Source of the DNA: Stappia sp. TSB10P1A
Lineage (GTDB): Bacteria > Pseudomonadota > Alphaproteobacteria > Rhizobiales > Stappiaceae
Assembly (NCBI RefSeq): GCF_900185725.1
Contig: NZ_FYAU01000005.1
Coordinates: 1 to 64,000 of the forward strand
Length of the DNA: 64,000 bases
Reading direction: 5' to 3'
Every line of letters begins with the position of its first letter. The first letter of the stretch is position 1. The notes under the pieces were generated by a model. That model did not search any database, was not told the origin of the DNA, and worked only from the letters and a program-made list of their open reading frames with translations. Below, piece after piece: positions 34,084 to 42,909 of this stretch. A program made the translations under genes and the position numbers.

Positions 34084-35403
34084 ATGATGCCCTGGTACGA
34101 AGCTGCTTTTCTCCTGATGGGCGGGCTGGTCGCGCTGATGCTCTTGGGCGTGCCGGTGGCCGTGGCCTTCCTTGCGATCAACGTCGTCGGCGTCGTCGTC
34201 TTCATGGGCGGGCTGGTCGGAATCGACCAACTGATCGCCAACTCGACATCCGCCGTCACGAATTTCACCCTGGTTCCGGTGCCTCTGTTCGTGTTGATGG
34301 GCGAGTTGCTGTTCCATACCGGGCTGGCCCTGCGCGTCTTCGACGCTTTCGACAAGTGCTTCGGCGGCATCCGCGGGCGGCTGTGCTACCTCTCGGTGGG
34401 CGGCGGCACGGTTTTCGCCACCCTTTCCGGATCGTCTATGGCCAACGCGGCGATGCTCGGCACCTCGCTGATGCCGGAGATGATCAAGCGCGGCTACAAG
34501 CGGTACATCATCATCGGACCGATCATGGCCGTCGGCGGGCTGGCGATGATCATCCCTCCCTCCTCGCTGGCCGTCCTGCTGGGGTCCCTCGCCCGCATCG
34601 ATGTCGGCGCGCTGCTCATCGCCGGCCTGATCCCGGGGTTGCTGCTGGCCATCATGATCGTCGCCATGATCCGGTTCCTGATCGCCATCGATCCGGAGGC
34701 GGCGCCGGGCTATGTCGCGGAACGTGCACCTGTCGGCGAAATCCTCAAGGCGCTGCTGCGCGACGTGGCGCCGATGGGGCTGGTCGTCTTCGCGGTGATC
34801 GGCATGATCCTGCTCGGGTGGGCCACCCCGACGGAGTCGGCCGCGTTCGGCACCTTGTCCGTTGTCGTGCTGGCGGCGCTCTACCGTCAACTGGCCTGGG
34901 ACTCGGTCCTCAAGTCGTTGCGGGGCACGATAGCGGTCTCCGTCATGATGCTGGTGATCATTGTCGGCTCGACGACCTTCTCGCAGGTGCTGGCCTTCTC
35001 AGGCGCTTCGGCGGGGCTGATTGCCAATGCCACCAGCATGGATCTCGCCCCCTATGTGATGCTGGCGGCAATGTTCCTGGTTCTGATCGTGCTGGGGATG
35101 TTCATGGATCCGCTCTCGATCATGATGCTGACGCTGCCGATCTACATGCCGCTGGTGACGCTTTACGGCTTCGATCCGGTCTGGTTTGGGGTCGTGCTGC
35201 TCCTTGGCCTCGAACTCGGGTTGATCACGCCGCCCTTCGGTCTCCTTCTCTTCGTGATGGTCGGCGTCAGCCCTCCAGGCACCACCGTGGCGCAGGTATC
35301 TCTGGCGGCACTTCCCTTCATCGCATGCATCCTGCTGCTGGTTCTCCTGCTCATGTTCTTCCCGGAACTGGCGCTTTGGCTGCCAAACCTCATGCGGTCC
35401 TAG
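34084..35403 (+). CDS. TRAP transporter large permease DctM
   Basis: A 439-residue membrane protein with 12 spans. Family pieces: LLLGVPVAVAFLAI-like start, GGGTVFATLSGSSMANAAML, GPIMAVGGLAMIIPPSSL, and MFMDPLSIMMLTLPIYMP with the GLITPPFG loop near the end. It forms the ion-coupled channel with DctQ, fed by the two DctP receptors. The gene overlaps nothing but follows dctQ by one base, and a CoA ligase gene follows 71 bp later. Confidence 0.92.
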   Translation: MMPWYEAAFLLMGGLVALMLLGVPVAVAFLAINVVGVVVFMGGLVGIDQLIANSTSAVTNFTLVPVPLFVLMGELLFHTGLALRVFDAFDKCFGGIRGRLCYLSVGGGTVFATLSGSSMANAAMLGTSLMPEMIKRGYKRYIIIGPIMAVGGLAMIIPPSSLAVLLGSLARIDVGALLIAGLIPGLLLAIMIVAMIRFLIAIDPEAAPGYVAERAPVGEILKALLRDVAPMGLVVFAVIGMILLGWATPTESAAFGTLSVVVLAALYRQLAWDSVLKSLRGTIAVSVMMLVIIVGSTTFSQVLAFSGASAGLIANATSMDLAPYVMLAAMFLVLIVLGMFMDPLSIMMLTLPIYMPLVTLYGFDPVWFGVVLLLGLELGLITPPFGLLLFVMVGVSPPGTTVAQVSLAALPFIACILLLVLLLMFFPELALWLPNLMRS

Positions 35404-35474
35404 GGGAGAGACACGCGCCCGGCTCGCTTGGCGGACCGCAGCGCAGGCTTTGAAATCTGGAAACGGGAACCGAC

Positions 35475-37109
35475 ATGGACGAGACCCAAACGCCCTCCCG
35501 CGCCGCCAGTGCCGGGGACAGATACGCCCGGATCGCGGCGGCCTTCGCGCCGGCGGACCGGACGCTGCCGACAATCCTGCAACGTCAGGCCGAACGCTAT
35601 GCGGACCGGGTCCTGTTCAAGTCGGGTTCGACGCAGTGGACCTATGCCGAGACGGCGGCGATGGCTGCGCGCTGGGCGCAGAGGCTTGCGAACGCCGGCG
35701 TCACCGCCGGCGACCGGGTGGCGATCATCTGCGGCAATCGGCCGGAGTTTCTGCAGATCTATCTGGGATGCGGATGGCTTGGTGCGGTGGCGACGCCGAT
35801 CAACACGGCCTTTCGCGGCGCGCAGCTCGCGCATGTGCTCGGCAATGCCCTGCCGAAGCTTCTCGTGGTCGAGGCCGGGCACCGCCCCATTCTGGAGACG
35901 GTGTCCGACGAGGTGATCCCGGCGATGGTCTGGGACATCGGCGCCGAGGGTGTGCGGGACCAGGACGGCACTGTGCTGGTGGACGATCCCGGCGACCCGA
36001 CGCTGCCTGCACCAGCCCTCGGTCCGGGCGACACCGTGGCGATCCTCTACACATCCGGCACCACCGGACCGTCGAAAGGGGTGTGCTGTCCGCAGGCCCA
36101 GATGTTCTGGTGGGGCATCTATTCGGCGCGCGCGCTCGGCATCCAGGAAGGGGACGTCCTGTTGACGACGCTTCCCATCTTTCACACCAACGCCCTCAAT
36201 GCCTTCTACCAGGCCCTGCTCAACGGCTGCACCTATGTCCTGGAGCCGAAATTCTCCGCGTCCGGATTCTGGAGCAGCCTTCGCGACAACCAGGCGACGG
36301 TGACCTATCTGCTCGGTGCGATGGCAGCGATCCTGCTGTCCCGGCCCGAAGCGCCCGAGGATCGGCAGCACCAGGTCCGGGTCGCGCTGGGGGGTGGGGT
36401 TCCCGAGCGTTTCCACGCAACCTTTCTGGAGCGCTTCGGCGTGCCGCTGGTGGATGGCTACGGGTCGACGGAAACCAATTTCGTCTTTGCCAGCCCTGTT
36501 CCGTCCGATCATCCCGGCAGCATGGGCTATCTGATGGACGGGGCCGAGGCCCGTATCGTCGATGGCAACGACGCGCCTTTGCCTGACGGGGAGGCCGGCG
36601 AACTGCTGCTGCGCCCGGTCGAGCCCTTCTCCTTCGCGACCGGCTATTTCAACATGCCGGACAAGACCGTGGAGGCGTGGCGCAATTTCTGGTTCCACAC
36701 CGGAGACCGGGTGGTGCGCGAGCCGGATGGCCCCTATCGCTTCATCGACAGGGTCAAGGACGCCATCCGCCGGCGCGGTGAGAATGTCTCCTCATGGGAG
36801 GTGGAACAGGTCCTGTCGGGTCACCCCCTGGTGGCGGCGAGTGCGGTTTTTGCGGTGCCGTCGGAGTTTGGGGAAGACGAGGTGGCGGCCGCGCTGCAGC
36901 CGAAACAGGGCGCTGTCATCGATCCGGTCGAGATCATGCGCTTTTGCGAAGACAGGCTGGCCTATTTCGCGGTGCCGCGCTTCCTGAGGTTCCTGTCCGA
37001 GATGCCGCTGACCGAAAACGGCAAGATCAGAAAGGTCGCCCTGCGGGAGCAGGGCGTAACCCCCGATATGTGGGACCGCGAGAAGGCGGGCTACCGGTTG
37101 CGGCGATAG
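35475..37109 (+). CDS. acyl-CoA ligase (AMP-binding), copy 1
   Basis: A 544-residue adenylate-forming enzyme. Motifs in order: YTSGTTGPSKG (phosphate loop, about residue 193), DGYGSTETN (A5), WFHTGD (A7), the hinge IDRVKDAIRRRGENVS, and ENGKIRK with the catalytic C-terminal Lys. It activates a carboxylate to its AMP ester and then its CoA thioester. It is the last gene of the TRAP operon, so it probably activates the imported acid or its first oxidation product. Its place next to a monooxygenase operon with another ligase suggests dioxindole-3-acetate or indole-3-acetate as candidate substrates. Confidence 0.88.
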   Translation: MDETQTPSRAASAGDRYARIAAAFAPADRTLPTILQRQAERYADRVLFKSGSTQWTYAETAAMAARWAQRLANAGVTAGDRVAIICGNRPEFLQIYLGCGWLGAVATPINTAFRGAQLAHVLGNALPKLLVVEAGHRPILETVSDEVIPAMVWDIGAEGVRDQDGTVLVDDPGDPTLPAPALGPGDTVAILYTSGTTGPSKGVCCPQAQMFWWGIYSARALGIQEGDVLLTTLPIFHTNALNAFYQALLNGCTYVLEPKFSASGFWSSLRDNQATVTYLLGAMAAILLSRPEAPEDRQHQVRVALGGGVPERFHATFLERFGVPLVDGYGSTETNFVFASPVPSDHPGSMGYLMDGAEARIVDGNDAPLPDGEAGELLLRPVEPFSFATGYFNMPDKTVEAWRNFWFHTGDRVVREPDGPYRFIDRVKDAIRRRGENVSSWEVEQVLSGHPLVAASAVFAVPSEFGEDEVAAALQPKQGAVIDPVEIMRFCEDRLAYFAVPRFLRFLSEMPLTENGKIRKVALREQGVTPDMWDREKAGYRLRR

Positions 37110-37182
37110 CCCGGCCGGGCCTGAACGCACGCCAGCCCGCCAGCACGGAGCCAGCGATGCCTTCAGATCGCGGAGCGCCCCG

Positions 37183-37224
37183 TTGACAAAAAATTGTAAA
37201 TGACTAAACATATGCTAACTCATA
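37183..37224 (+). promoter_or_regulatory. promoter and operator site B, TATGCTAACTCATA
   Basis: TTGACA at 37183-37188 with a TAAACA 16 bases later (37205-37210), directly followed by the palindrome TATGCTAACTCATA at 37211-37224. The palindrome lies over the expected transcription start, 16 bases before the ATG of the second CoA ligase, a textbook place for a repressor. Confidence 0.65.
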
Positions 37225-37239
37225 TTTGCAGGGAGGCAA

Positions 37240-38898
37240 ATGGCTACCATGAGCGCGCAGGGGCACGGCAGCGTCGAGGATCTGCATTCCGAACTGGCAT
37301 GGGATGCGTCGGTCTTCTCGCGTTTCCAGGCGACCGCGCTTGCCAAGGGTGAGGCCGCCTTCCTGAAGGTTCTGGATGAGCCGGCGGGCGGGGATCGCGT
37401 CGCGGCGGGCGTCGTCAGCTATGCGGTCATGCTGCAACGGGTGGAAGCGTGGAAAGCCGCCTTCCGCCAGCAAGGCTACGGACGCGGGCACCGGGTGGGG
37501 CTGCTGCTGAAGAACCGGCCGGATTTTCTGGAAGCCTGGTTCGCGCTCAACGCGCTCGGCGTCTCGGTGGTGCCCATCAACTCCTATCTTCGCGGGAGCG
37601 AACTTGAGTATATCGTCGCCCATTCCGAGATGACGGCCGCGCTTGTCCTTCCGGAGCGCTCGGCGGAGGTCGTGTCTGCCTCGGTGGCAAGCGGGCGGCC
37701 GATCCCGGTGTTTTCGCCCGGTGAACAGGTCCCCGCCCCCTTCGACGGTCCGCGCGACCAGGGTGAGGGCGATGCCGCGAGCGAGTGCGCCCTGCTCTAT
37801 ACCTCCGGCACCACCGGTCGCCCCAAGGGCTGCGTGCTGACCAACGAGTACTTTCTCTATTCCGGAGACTGGTACCGCGATATCGGCGGGACGATGGCCC
37901 TGCGGGAGGGCGACCGCATGCTTACCCCGCTCCCCGTATACCACATGAACGCCATGGCGGTTTCGGTGATGGCCATGGTGACTGTCGGTGGCTGTCTGAT
38001 CCTGCTCGATCGCTTTCGGCCCACCACCTGGTGGGATCATGTCCGCGAGACCCGGGCGACATGTCTGCATTATCTGGGGGTGATGCCGTCGATGCTGATG
38101 GGGGCGCCGGCCTCGCCGCGCGACCGGGATCACTGCGTTCGCTTCGGTTTCGGAGCCGGGGTCGACAAGCAGCTTCACGGTCCGTTCGAAGAACGGTTCG
38201 GCTTTCCGCTGGTCGAGGCCTGGGCCATGACCGAAACCGGAAGCGGCGGCGCCATCTGCGCCAATCGCGAGCCGCGCAAGATCGGAACGAGTTGCTTCGG
38301 CCGCCCCTCGCCTGACGTGGAGGTGCGCATCGTCGATGAGGCCGGAAACGACGTCGAATGCGATCTGCCCGGCGAACTGCTCGTGCGGCGGGCTGGCCCG
38401 AACCCCCGCTTCGGCTTTTTCCGCGACTACCTCAAGGACCCGCAGGCGACCGACGAGGCATGGGCAGGCGGATGGTTCCACACCGGAGATGTGGTGTCGC
38501 GCGACCGCGATGGCGACCTGCACTTCGTCGACCGCAAGAAGAACGTCATCCGCCGGTCGGGCGAGAACATCGCAGCGGTGGAAGTGGAGACCGTCCTCAA
38601 TGAGCACCCGCTGATCCGCCAATCCGGAGTGACGGCGACGCCCGATCCGGTGCGCGGCGATGAGGTGGCGGCGCTGATCGTCCTGGAGCGGCCAGGCCTG
38701 GAGTCCGAGGACCTCGTCCGCTGGGGGCTGGAGCGGATGGCCTACTACAAGGTGCCCGGCTGGATCGCGTTCGTCGATGCGCTGCCGCTGACGGCAACCG
38801 AGAAGATCCAGCGCGCCGGATTGAAAGCCCAGGTCGAGGAACTGATGGCCAAGGGTGCCCTGCAGGACATGCGGCATCTCAAGAAGCAGCAGCTTTGA
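37240..38898 (+). CDS. acyl-CoA ligase (AMP-binding), copy 2
   Basis: A 552-residue ligase, only moderately similar to copy 1. Motifs: LLYTSGTTGRPKG (about residue 186), EAWAMTETGSGG (A5, with a WAMTE core instead of GYGSTE), WFHTGD, VDRKKNVIRRSGENI and LTATEKIQR, where the C-terminal Lys is kept. Start is the ATG at 37240 behind GGGAGG. It opens the monooxygenase operon, so one of the two ligases probably activates the acid substrate and the other an oxidised intermediate. Confidence 0.87.
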   Translation: MATMSAQGHGSVEDLHSELAWDASVFSRFQATALAKGEAAFLKVLDEPAGGDRVAAGVVSYAVMLQRVEAWKAAFRQQGYGRGHRVGLLLKNRPDFLEAWFALNALGVSVVPINSYLRGSELEYIVAHSEMTAALVLPERSAEVVSASVASGRPIPVFSPGEQVPAPFDGPRDQGEGDAASECALLYTSGTTGRPKGCVLTNEYFLYSGDWYRDIGGTMALREGDRMLTPLPVYHMNAMAVSVMAMVTVGGCLILLDRFRPTTWWDHVRETRATCLHYLGVMPSMLMGAPASPRDRDHCVRFGFGAGVDKQLHGPFEERFGFPLVEAWAMTETGSGGAICANREPRKIGTSCFGRPSPDVEVRIVDEAGNDVECDLPGELLVRRAGPNPRFGFFRDYLKDPQATDEAWAGGWFHTGDVVSRDRDGDLHFVDRKKNVIRRSGENIAAVEVETVLNEHPLIRQSGVTATPDPVRGDEVAALIVLERPGLESEDLVRWGLERMAYYKVPGWIAFVDALPLTATEKIQRAGLKAQVEELMAKGALQDMRHLKKQQL

Positions 38899-38981
38899 CG
38901 CACAGGATGGCGACGAGCCGGGTCAGGCCGGCGGCCAGCATGCCACCTCGACGCGGAACGCGAAATTCAGGAGGAGATCCG

Positions 38982-40130
38982 ATGAACAAACCCCTCGCAA
39001 AGGACAGGGCGCGACCCGTTGTCCTCTCGGAGGTTCTGGGTGAAATTCGTGCCCGGCGCGACGAGTTCGAGAGGCTGACCTATGTCCCGCGCGACATGGT
39101 CGAAAAGCTCCAGAAGCTTGGCGTCTACCGGGCCTTCGTTCCCAAGCAGCTTGGCGGCGACGAGCTGGATCCGGCGTCCTTCTGCCGGCTTATCGAGACG
39201 ATCTCGGCCGCGGATGCCTCGGTCGGATGGGTTGCAAGCTTCGGCGTGTCGGCGGTCTATCTGGGAGCCTTGCCGCCTGCGACCTACGAGGCGATCTACG
39301 GCAAGGACCCCGACACCGTGTTCGCCGGCTCGATCTTTCCGCCGCAGGCGGCAGAAGAAGTCGAAGGCGGATTCGAGGTGCAGGGGCGCTGGCCCTACTG
39401 CTCCGGCTGCATGGGCGCATCGCTGATCGGCGCGGGCATTCGCGTCGAGGGAAGCAGTTCGTCAGGCCTCCCGCGTATGGCGGTCATGCCGCGCGAGAAG
39501 GTCTCGATCAAGCACACCTGGGACTCCATTGGCCTGACTGCGACCGGCAGCCACGACATCGTGGCGGACTGCGTGGTGGTGCCGGAGGAGTGGACCTTCG
39601 TCCGCGGCGGCAAGGCGCAGCGCGACGAGCCGATCTTCCGATATCCGTCGATGGCGCTGGCAGCGCAGGTGCTCGCGGTCGTCGGGCTTGGAACCGCGCG
39701 TGAAGCGCTCGACTGGATCCATCGCGAGGCAACCGAGAAGCCGGCGATCACGGGGGCGCCCCCGATCGGCGCCCGGCCCTATATCCAGAACGATCTCGGC
39801 AAGGCCGAGGCAAGGCTGGGTAGCGCGCGCAGCTTCTTCTACGACGCGATCGAAGAGGCGTGGGAAGACGTCGTCGCCGGTCGGGAGCTCGATCGCGGCA
39901 CCCATGTCCGCCTGCGTCTGAGCGCCACCGAGGCGGCGCATGCGGGCGCGGAAGCGACCCGAATGGCGTTCGTGATGGCGGGAACCGAGGCCCTTCGCAA
40001 GGGACATCTCGTATCGCGTTGCATGATCGACGCGGCTGCCGTGGCGCAGCATGCCTTCCTCGGTGCCGGCACCTGGACCTCCGCCGGCGCGGCGTTGCTC
40101 AGCCAGTCGACACCCCCAGGCTATCCTTAA
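38982..40130 (+). CDS. iacA: IacA-like flavin-dependent monooxygenase (acyl-CoA dehydrogenase fold)
   Basis: A 382-residue flavoprotein of the group D hydroxylase family, which has the acyl-CoA dehydrogenase fold but oxygenates using reduced flavin from a separate reductase. Diagnostic: RRDEFERLTYVPRDMVEKL, GVYRAFVPKQLGGDELDP, DASVGWVASFGVSAVYLG and WPYCSGCMGASL, which closely follow IacA, the first enzyme of indole-3-acetate degradation. A strong GGAGGAG precedes the ATG. The small IacB-like gene, an SDR and a flavin reductase follow in the same operon, the same gene types as in iac clusters. Likely reaction: oxygenation of the indole ring of indoleacetate. Confidence 0.78.
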   Translation: MNKPLAKDRARPVVLSEVLGEIRARRDEFERLTYVPRDMVEKLQKLGVYRAFVPKQLGGDELDPASFCRLIETISAADASVGWVASFGVSAVYLGALPPATYEAIYGKDPDTVFAGSIFPPQAAEEVEGGFEVQGRWPYCSGCMGASLIGAGIRVEGSSSSGLPRMAVMPREKVSIKHTWDSIGLTATGSHDIVADCVVVPEEWTFVRGGKAQRDEPIFRYPSMALAAQVLAVVGLGTAREALDWIHREATEKPAITGAPPIGARPYIQNDLGKAEARLGSARSFFYDAIEEAWEDVVAGRELDRGTHVRLRLSATEAAHAGAEATRMAFVMAGTEALRKGHLVSRCMIDAAAVAQHAFLGAGTWTSAGAALLSQSTPPGYP

Positions 40131-40144
40131 GGAGACCAATCAGG

Positions 40145-40513
40145 ATGACCGACCAGAAACCCATCCGCGTGCTGTTCTGCATTGCCGTCCAGCAGACCTT
40201 TTTCGAGTTGCCGTTCTCCGAGATCGGTCCTGTCTGGAAGGCGTTCGGCTCGATGATGAAGGGGATCTCCGAACTGCCCGGGGTCACGATCCTCGGCATG
40301 CTCGACGATGACGAAACCATGGTCGGCACGTCGCCGGCCGGCTTCCCCTGGACCGCCTATATCATGGCCGACGTGCCGGACCGGGAGACCGTGCGACAGG
40401 CCTGCAACCTGTTCCGCACGACCCCGGTCGGCGACACCGACTATCGGCTCTGGAAATATTGTCGTGTCGAGGCCCGGATGGGCCGGGCCCTCGAAGTGCC
40501 CGCCAATCTGTGA
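40145..40513 (+). CDS. iacB: IacB-like small protein of unknown function
   Basis: A 122-residue protein without a known enzyme motif. The sequence IRVLFCIAVQQTFFELP, GMLDDDETMVGTSPAGFPW and YRLWKYCRVEARMGRALEVP matches what I recall of IacB, the small protein encoded right after iacA in indoleacetate clusters, thought to aid the pathway in an undefined way. Start is the ATG at 40145, 14 bp after iacA, preceded by a GGAG. The fold may be a dimeric ferredoxin-like barrel, but that is a guess. Confidence 0.65.
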   Translation: MTDQKPIRVLFCIAVQQTFFELPFSEIGPVWKAFGSMMKGISELPGVTILGMLDDDETMVGTSPAGFPWTAYIMADVPDRETVRQACNLFRTTPVGDTDYRLWKYCRVEARMGRALEVPANL

Positions 40514-40578
40514 CCGGACGGCGCTGGAACCACGATCCACATCTTGCAGGGAGCGTCGCGGGGCGACGGGGTATCGCT

Positions 40579-41340
40579 ATGGCAATGTCTTTTCCTGATC
40601 GGCCGCAGGTTGCCATCGTTACCGGAGCCGCTTCCGGGTTCGGAGCCGTGGTCGCGCGCACGTTCCATGCTGCGGGCAATCGCGTCGTAATCAGCGATGT
40701 CGATGCGGATGCCGCGTTTCGGCTGGCGAGCGAACTGGATCCTGACGGTGAAACCGCCGTTGCCATGCGGCTGGACATCCGCCGGCCGCAGGAGTTCCAG
40801 CAGGTGCTGGACGAGACGGTCGCGCGCTGGGGCACCGTCGAGGTTCTGGTCAACAATGCGGCCGTGACCAAAGCCCGGCCACTGCTGGAGATCGACCCGG
40901 CCGAGTTCAACGAGGTGATGGCGATCAATGCCGGCGGCGTCTTTGCCGGCAGCCAGGTTTTCGGTCGCTATTTCAAGTCGAGGGGCTACGGCCGCATCGT
41001 CAATCTGGCCTCGCTGGCGGGGCAGAATGGCGGCACGGCGACCGGTGCGCATTACGCCGCCTCCAAGGGCGCGATCCTGACATTGACCAAGGTCTTCGCG
41101 CGGGATCTCGCGCCCTTCGGTGTCACCGTCAATGCCGTCGCGCCGGGGCCGATGGATACACCGCTGGTGCATGCCCTCGTTCCGGACGAGAAGATGCCGA
41201 GCCTGCTTGCCGGCATTCCGGTCGGCCGGCTGGGCGATCCGGAGTTCGTCGCGCTGATGATACTGCTGCTCGCGTCCCCTCAGGCGGCCTCCGTGACCGG
41301 TGCCTGCTGGGACGTCAATGGCGGCCTTTTCATGCGGTGA
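40579..41340 (+). CDS. short-chain dehydrogenase/reductase (IacE-like position)
   Basis: A 253-residue classical SDR. Rossmann motif VTGAASGFGAVVARTF, structural NNAA, the catalytic Ser in LASLAGQNGG, and the HYAASKGAI active site with intact Tyr and Lys. It should oxidise or reduce a hydroxy or keto group with NAD(P). The position after IacA/IacB and before the flavin reductase matches IacE in iac clusters. Possible substrates are dioxindole or dioxindole-3-acetate type alcohols. A second in-frame ATG lies 6 bases downstream of the chosen start. Confidence 0.82.
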   Translation: MAMSFPDRPQVAIVTGAASGFGAVVARTFHAAGNRVVISDVDADAAFRLASELDPDGETAVAMRLDIRRPQEFQQVLDETVARWGTVEVLVNNAAVTKARPLLEIDPAEFNEVMAINAGGVFAGSQVFGRYFKSRGYGRIVNLASLAGQNGGTATGAHYAASKGAILTLTKVFARDLAPFGVTVNAVAPGPMDTPLVHALVPDEKMPSLLAGIPVGRLGDPEFVALMILLLASPQAASVTGACWDVNGGLFMR

Positions 41341-41379
41341 CATCAGGCAGGCGCACAGCCTCACCGAAAGGAAGAGACC

Positions 41380-41889
41380 ATGGAAGCGGATGCCGATACC
41401 TTCCGACAGGGCATGAGCTGCCTCGGGGCGGCCGTCAACCTGATCACCTCCGATGGGCCCGAAGGGCGCCATGGCATGACGGCATCGGCTGTCTGTTCGA
41501 TCACGGACAGCCCTCCGACGCTGCTCGTCTGCGTCAACCAGAAGAACCGCTCGCACGACGTTTTCAACGGCAACGGCAACTTGTGTGTGAACGTGCTCGC
41601 CAGCCGCCACATCGAACTGTCGAATGCCTTTGCCGGACGTACCGATCAGGACCGGTTCGCAACAGGAGCGTGGTCCACGCTGGCAACCGGCGCGCCGGTG
41701 CTGGAAGATGCCGTGGTCGCCTTCGACTGCAGGATCGTCGAACGGCGGGCCATCGGCAGCCATTCGGTGTTCTACGCCAGGGTGGTGGGAATGCTGATCT
41801 CGTCGGCGCCGGCCGAGACACTGATCTGGTTCGACCGCAAGTATCATTCCCTGACTGCGGAAGAGCCGGCTGCGCGGAAACCCGTGTAG
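41380..41889 (+). CDS. flavin reductase domain protein (FMN-binding split barrel)
   Basis: A 169-residue protein of the HpaC/IacG flavin-reductase family: HGMTASAVCSITDSPPTLLV contains the flavin-binding loop, FNGNGNLCVNVL and FADRFATGAWS-like QDRFATGAWST follow, and a conserved His lies near RKYHSL. It would supply reduced FAD or FMN to the IacA-like monooxygenase of the same operon using NADH. It ends the operon; the second isatin hydrolase has its own promoter further on. Confidence 0.85.
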   Translation: MEADADTFRQGMSCLGAAVNLITSDGPEGRHGMTASAVCSITDSPPTLLVCVNQKNRSHDVFNGNGNLCVNVLASRHIELSNAFAGRTDQDRFATGAWSTLATGAPVLEDAVVAFDCRIVERRAIGSHSVFYARVVGMLISSAPAETLIWFDRKYHSLTAEEPAARKPV

Positions 41890-41930
41890 GCGCCTCGCAG
41901 GCCGGCAAAGCCGACGCTCTCGGGCGTTGG

Positions 41931-41971
41931 TTGACACTGGAAGTGTATTCATAAGACTATGTATTGCCATG
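41931..41971 (+). promoter_or_regulatory. promoter and operator site C, TATGTATTGCCATG
   Basis: TTGACA at 41931-41936, then the palindrome TATGTATTGCCATG at 41958-41971, placed with the same distance from the -35 box as site B. A clear -10 box is not visible. It lies about 90 bases before the second isatin hydrolase gene. Confidence 0.6.
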
Positions 41972-42063
41972 GAAACCATCGGGATCTGCCTTGGGGGCGG
42001 ATCCGGTCCTGCACGGGCCGACCGATGATGGGGTGTCATCTGGCACTGTGGAGGACCGATCGC

Positions 42064-42858
42064 ATGAGCGCAGCTTCGGGTGAGATTTTGCTGTCCCTCG
42101 TCGGGGCGATCGCCGGCGGGTCGATCAAGGTGGTGGACCTGACGAACACGCTCAGTCCGGACTTCCCCGTCATCGCGCTGCCACCGGAATTCGGCCAGTG
42201 CCAGCCGTTCCGTATGGAAACCGTGTCGCGCTATGACGAGAATGGGCCGGCCTGGTACTGGAACAATTTCTCGATGAACGAGCACACGGGCACCCACTTC
42301 GATGCGCCGGCGCATTGGATCTCGGGGAAGGGCGTGGCGAACGGTACCGTCGATACGGTCGCGCCGGAAAACTTCGTCGCCCCCGCGGTCGTCATCGACA
42401 TTTCCCGTCAGGCGGCGGCCGATGCCGATTTCGTGCTGACGCGCGCCTTCCTGGAGGATTGGGAGCGCACACATGGTCCCATTCCCGCTCGCCACTGGAT
42501 CCTGCTGCGCACGGATTGGCACAAGCGGGTGGGGACGCCCGACTATCTGAATCTCAAGGACGACGGCGCGCATTCTCCCGGGCCGGACGCGGAGGCGGTG
42601 ACGTTTCTGGTGAAGGAGCGCGACTGCATCGGTCTCGGCGTCGAAACCGTGGGAACGGATGCCGGCCAGGGGTTCGGGTTCGAACCGCCCCTGCCGGCGC
42701 ATACGATCCTGCACGGCAACGGCCGTTTCGGCCTGCAATGCCTGCGCAATCTCGACCAGCTCCCGACATTCGGGGCGGTGATCGTCGCCGCCCCGCTCAA
42801 GATCGAAGGAGGGTCGGGGAGTCCGCTCAGGGTGATCGCGCTGACCACCGGGCGGTGA
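42064..42858 (+). CDS. isatin hydrolase-like cyclase-family hydrolase (copy 2)
   Basis: A 264-residue paralogue of the gene at 26629. The metal motif HTGTHFDAPAH lies at residues 74-84 (His74, His78, Asp80, His84). It is closer to characterised isatin hydrolase than copy 1 in the N-terminal VVDLTNTLSPDFPVIALPPE, ISRYDE-like VSRYDENGPAWYWNN and GTDAGQGF. Reaction: isatin plus water to isatinate. I chose the ATG at 42064 because GAGG lies before it and the family begins here. It has its own promoter and operator and is convergent with the MarR genes. Confidence 0.87.
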   Translation: MSAASGEILLSLVGAIAGGSIKVVDLTNTLSPDFPVIALPPEFGQCQPFRMETVSRYDENGPAWYWNNFSMNEHTGTHFDAPAHWISGKGVANGTVDTVAPENFVAPAVVIDISRQAAADADFVLTRAFLEDWERTHGPIPARHWILLRTDWHKRVGTPDYLNLKDDGAHSPGPDAEAVTFLVKERDCIGLGVETVGTDAGQGFGFEPPLPAHTILHGNGRFGLQCLRNLDQLPTFGAVIVAAPLKIEGGSGSPLRVIALTTGR

Positions 42859-42909
42859 GCCCGGTGGTGAAACCACGCGGCTTCGCCTCGCTGGCGACCG
42901 CGAACCGGC

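Noticed and set aside
40441-42876. Minus-strand open frame of 811 codons
   Set aside because: It runs through the SDR, flavin reductase and isatin hydrolase genes in antisense; all three have intact motifs on the plus strand.
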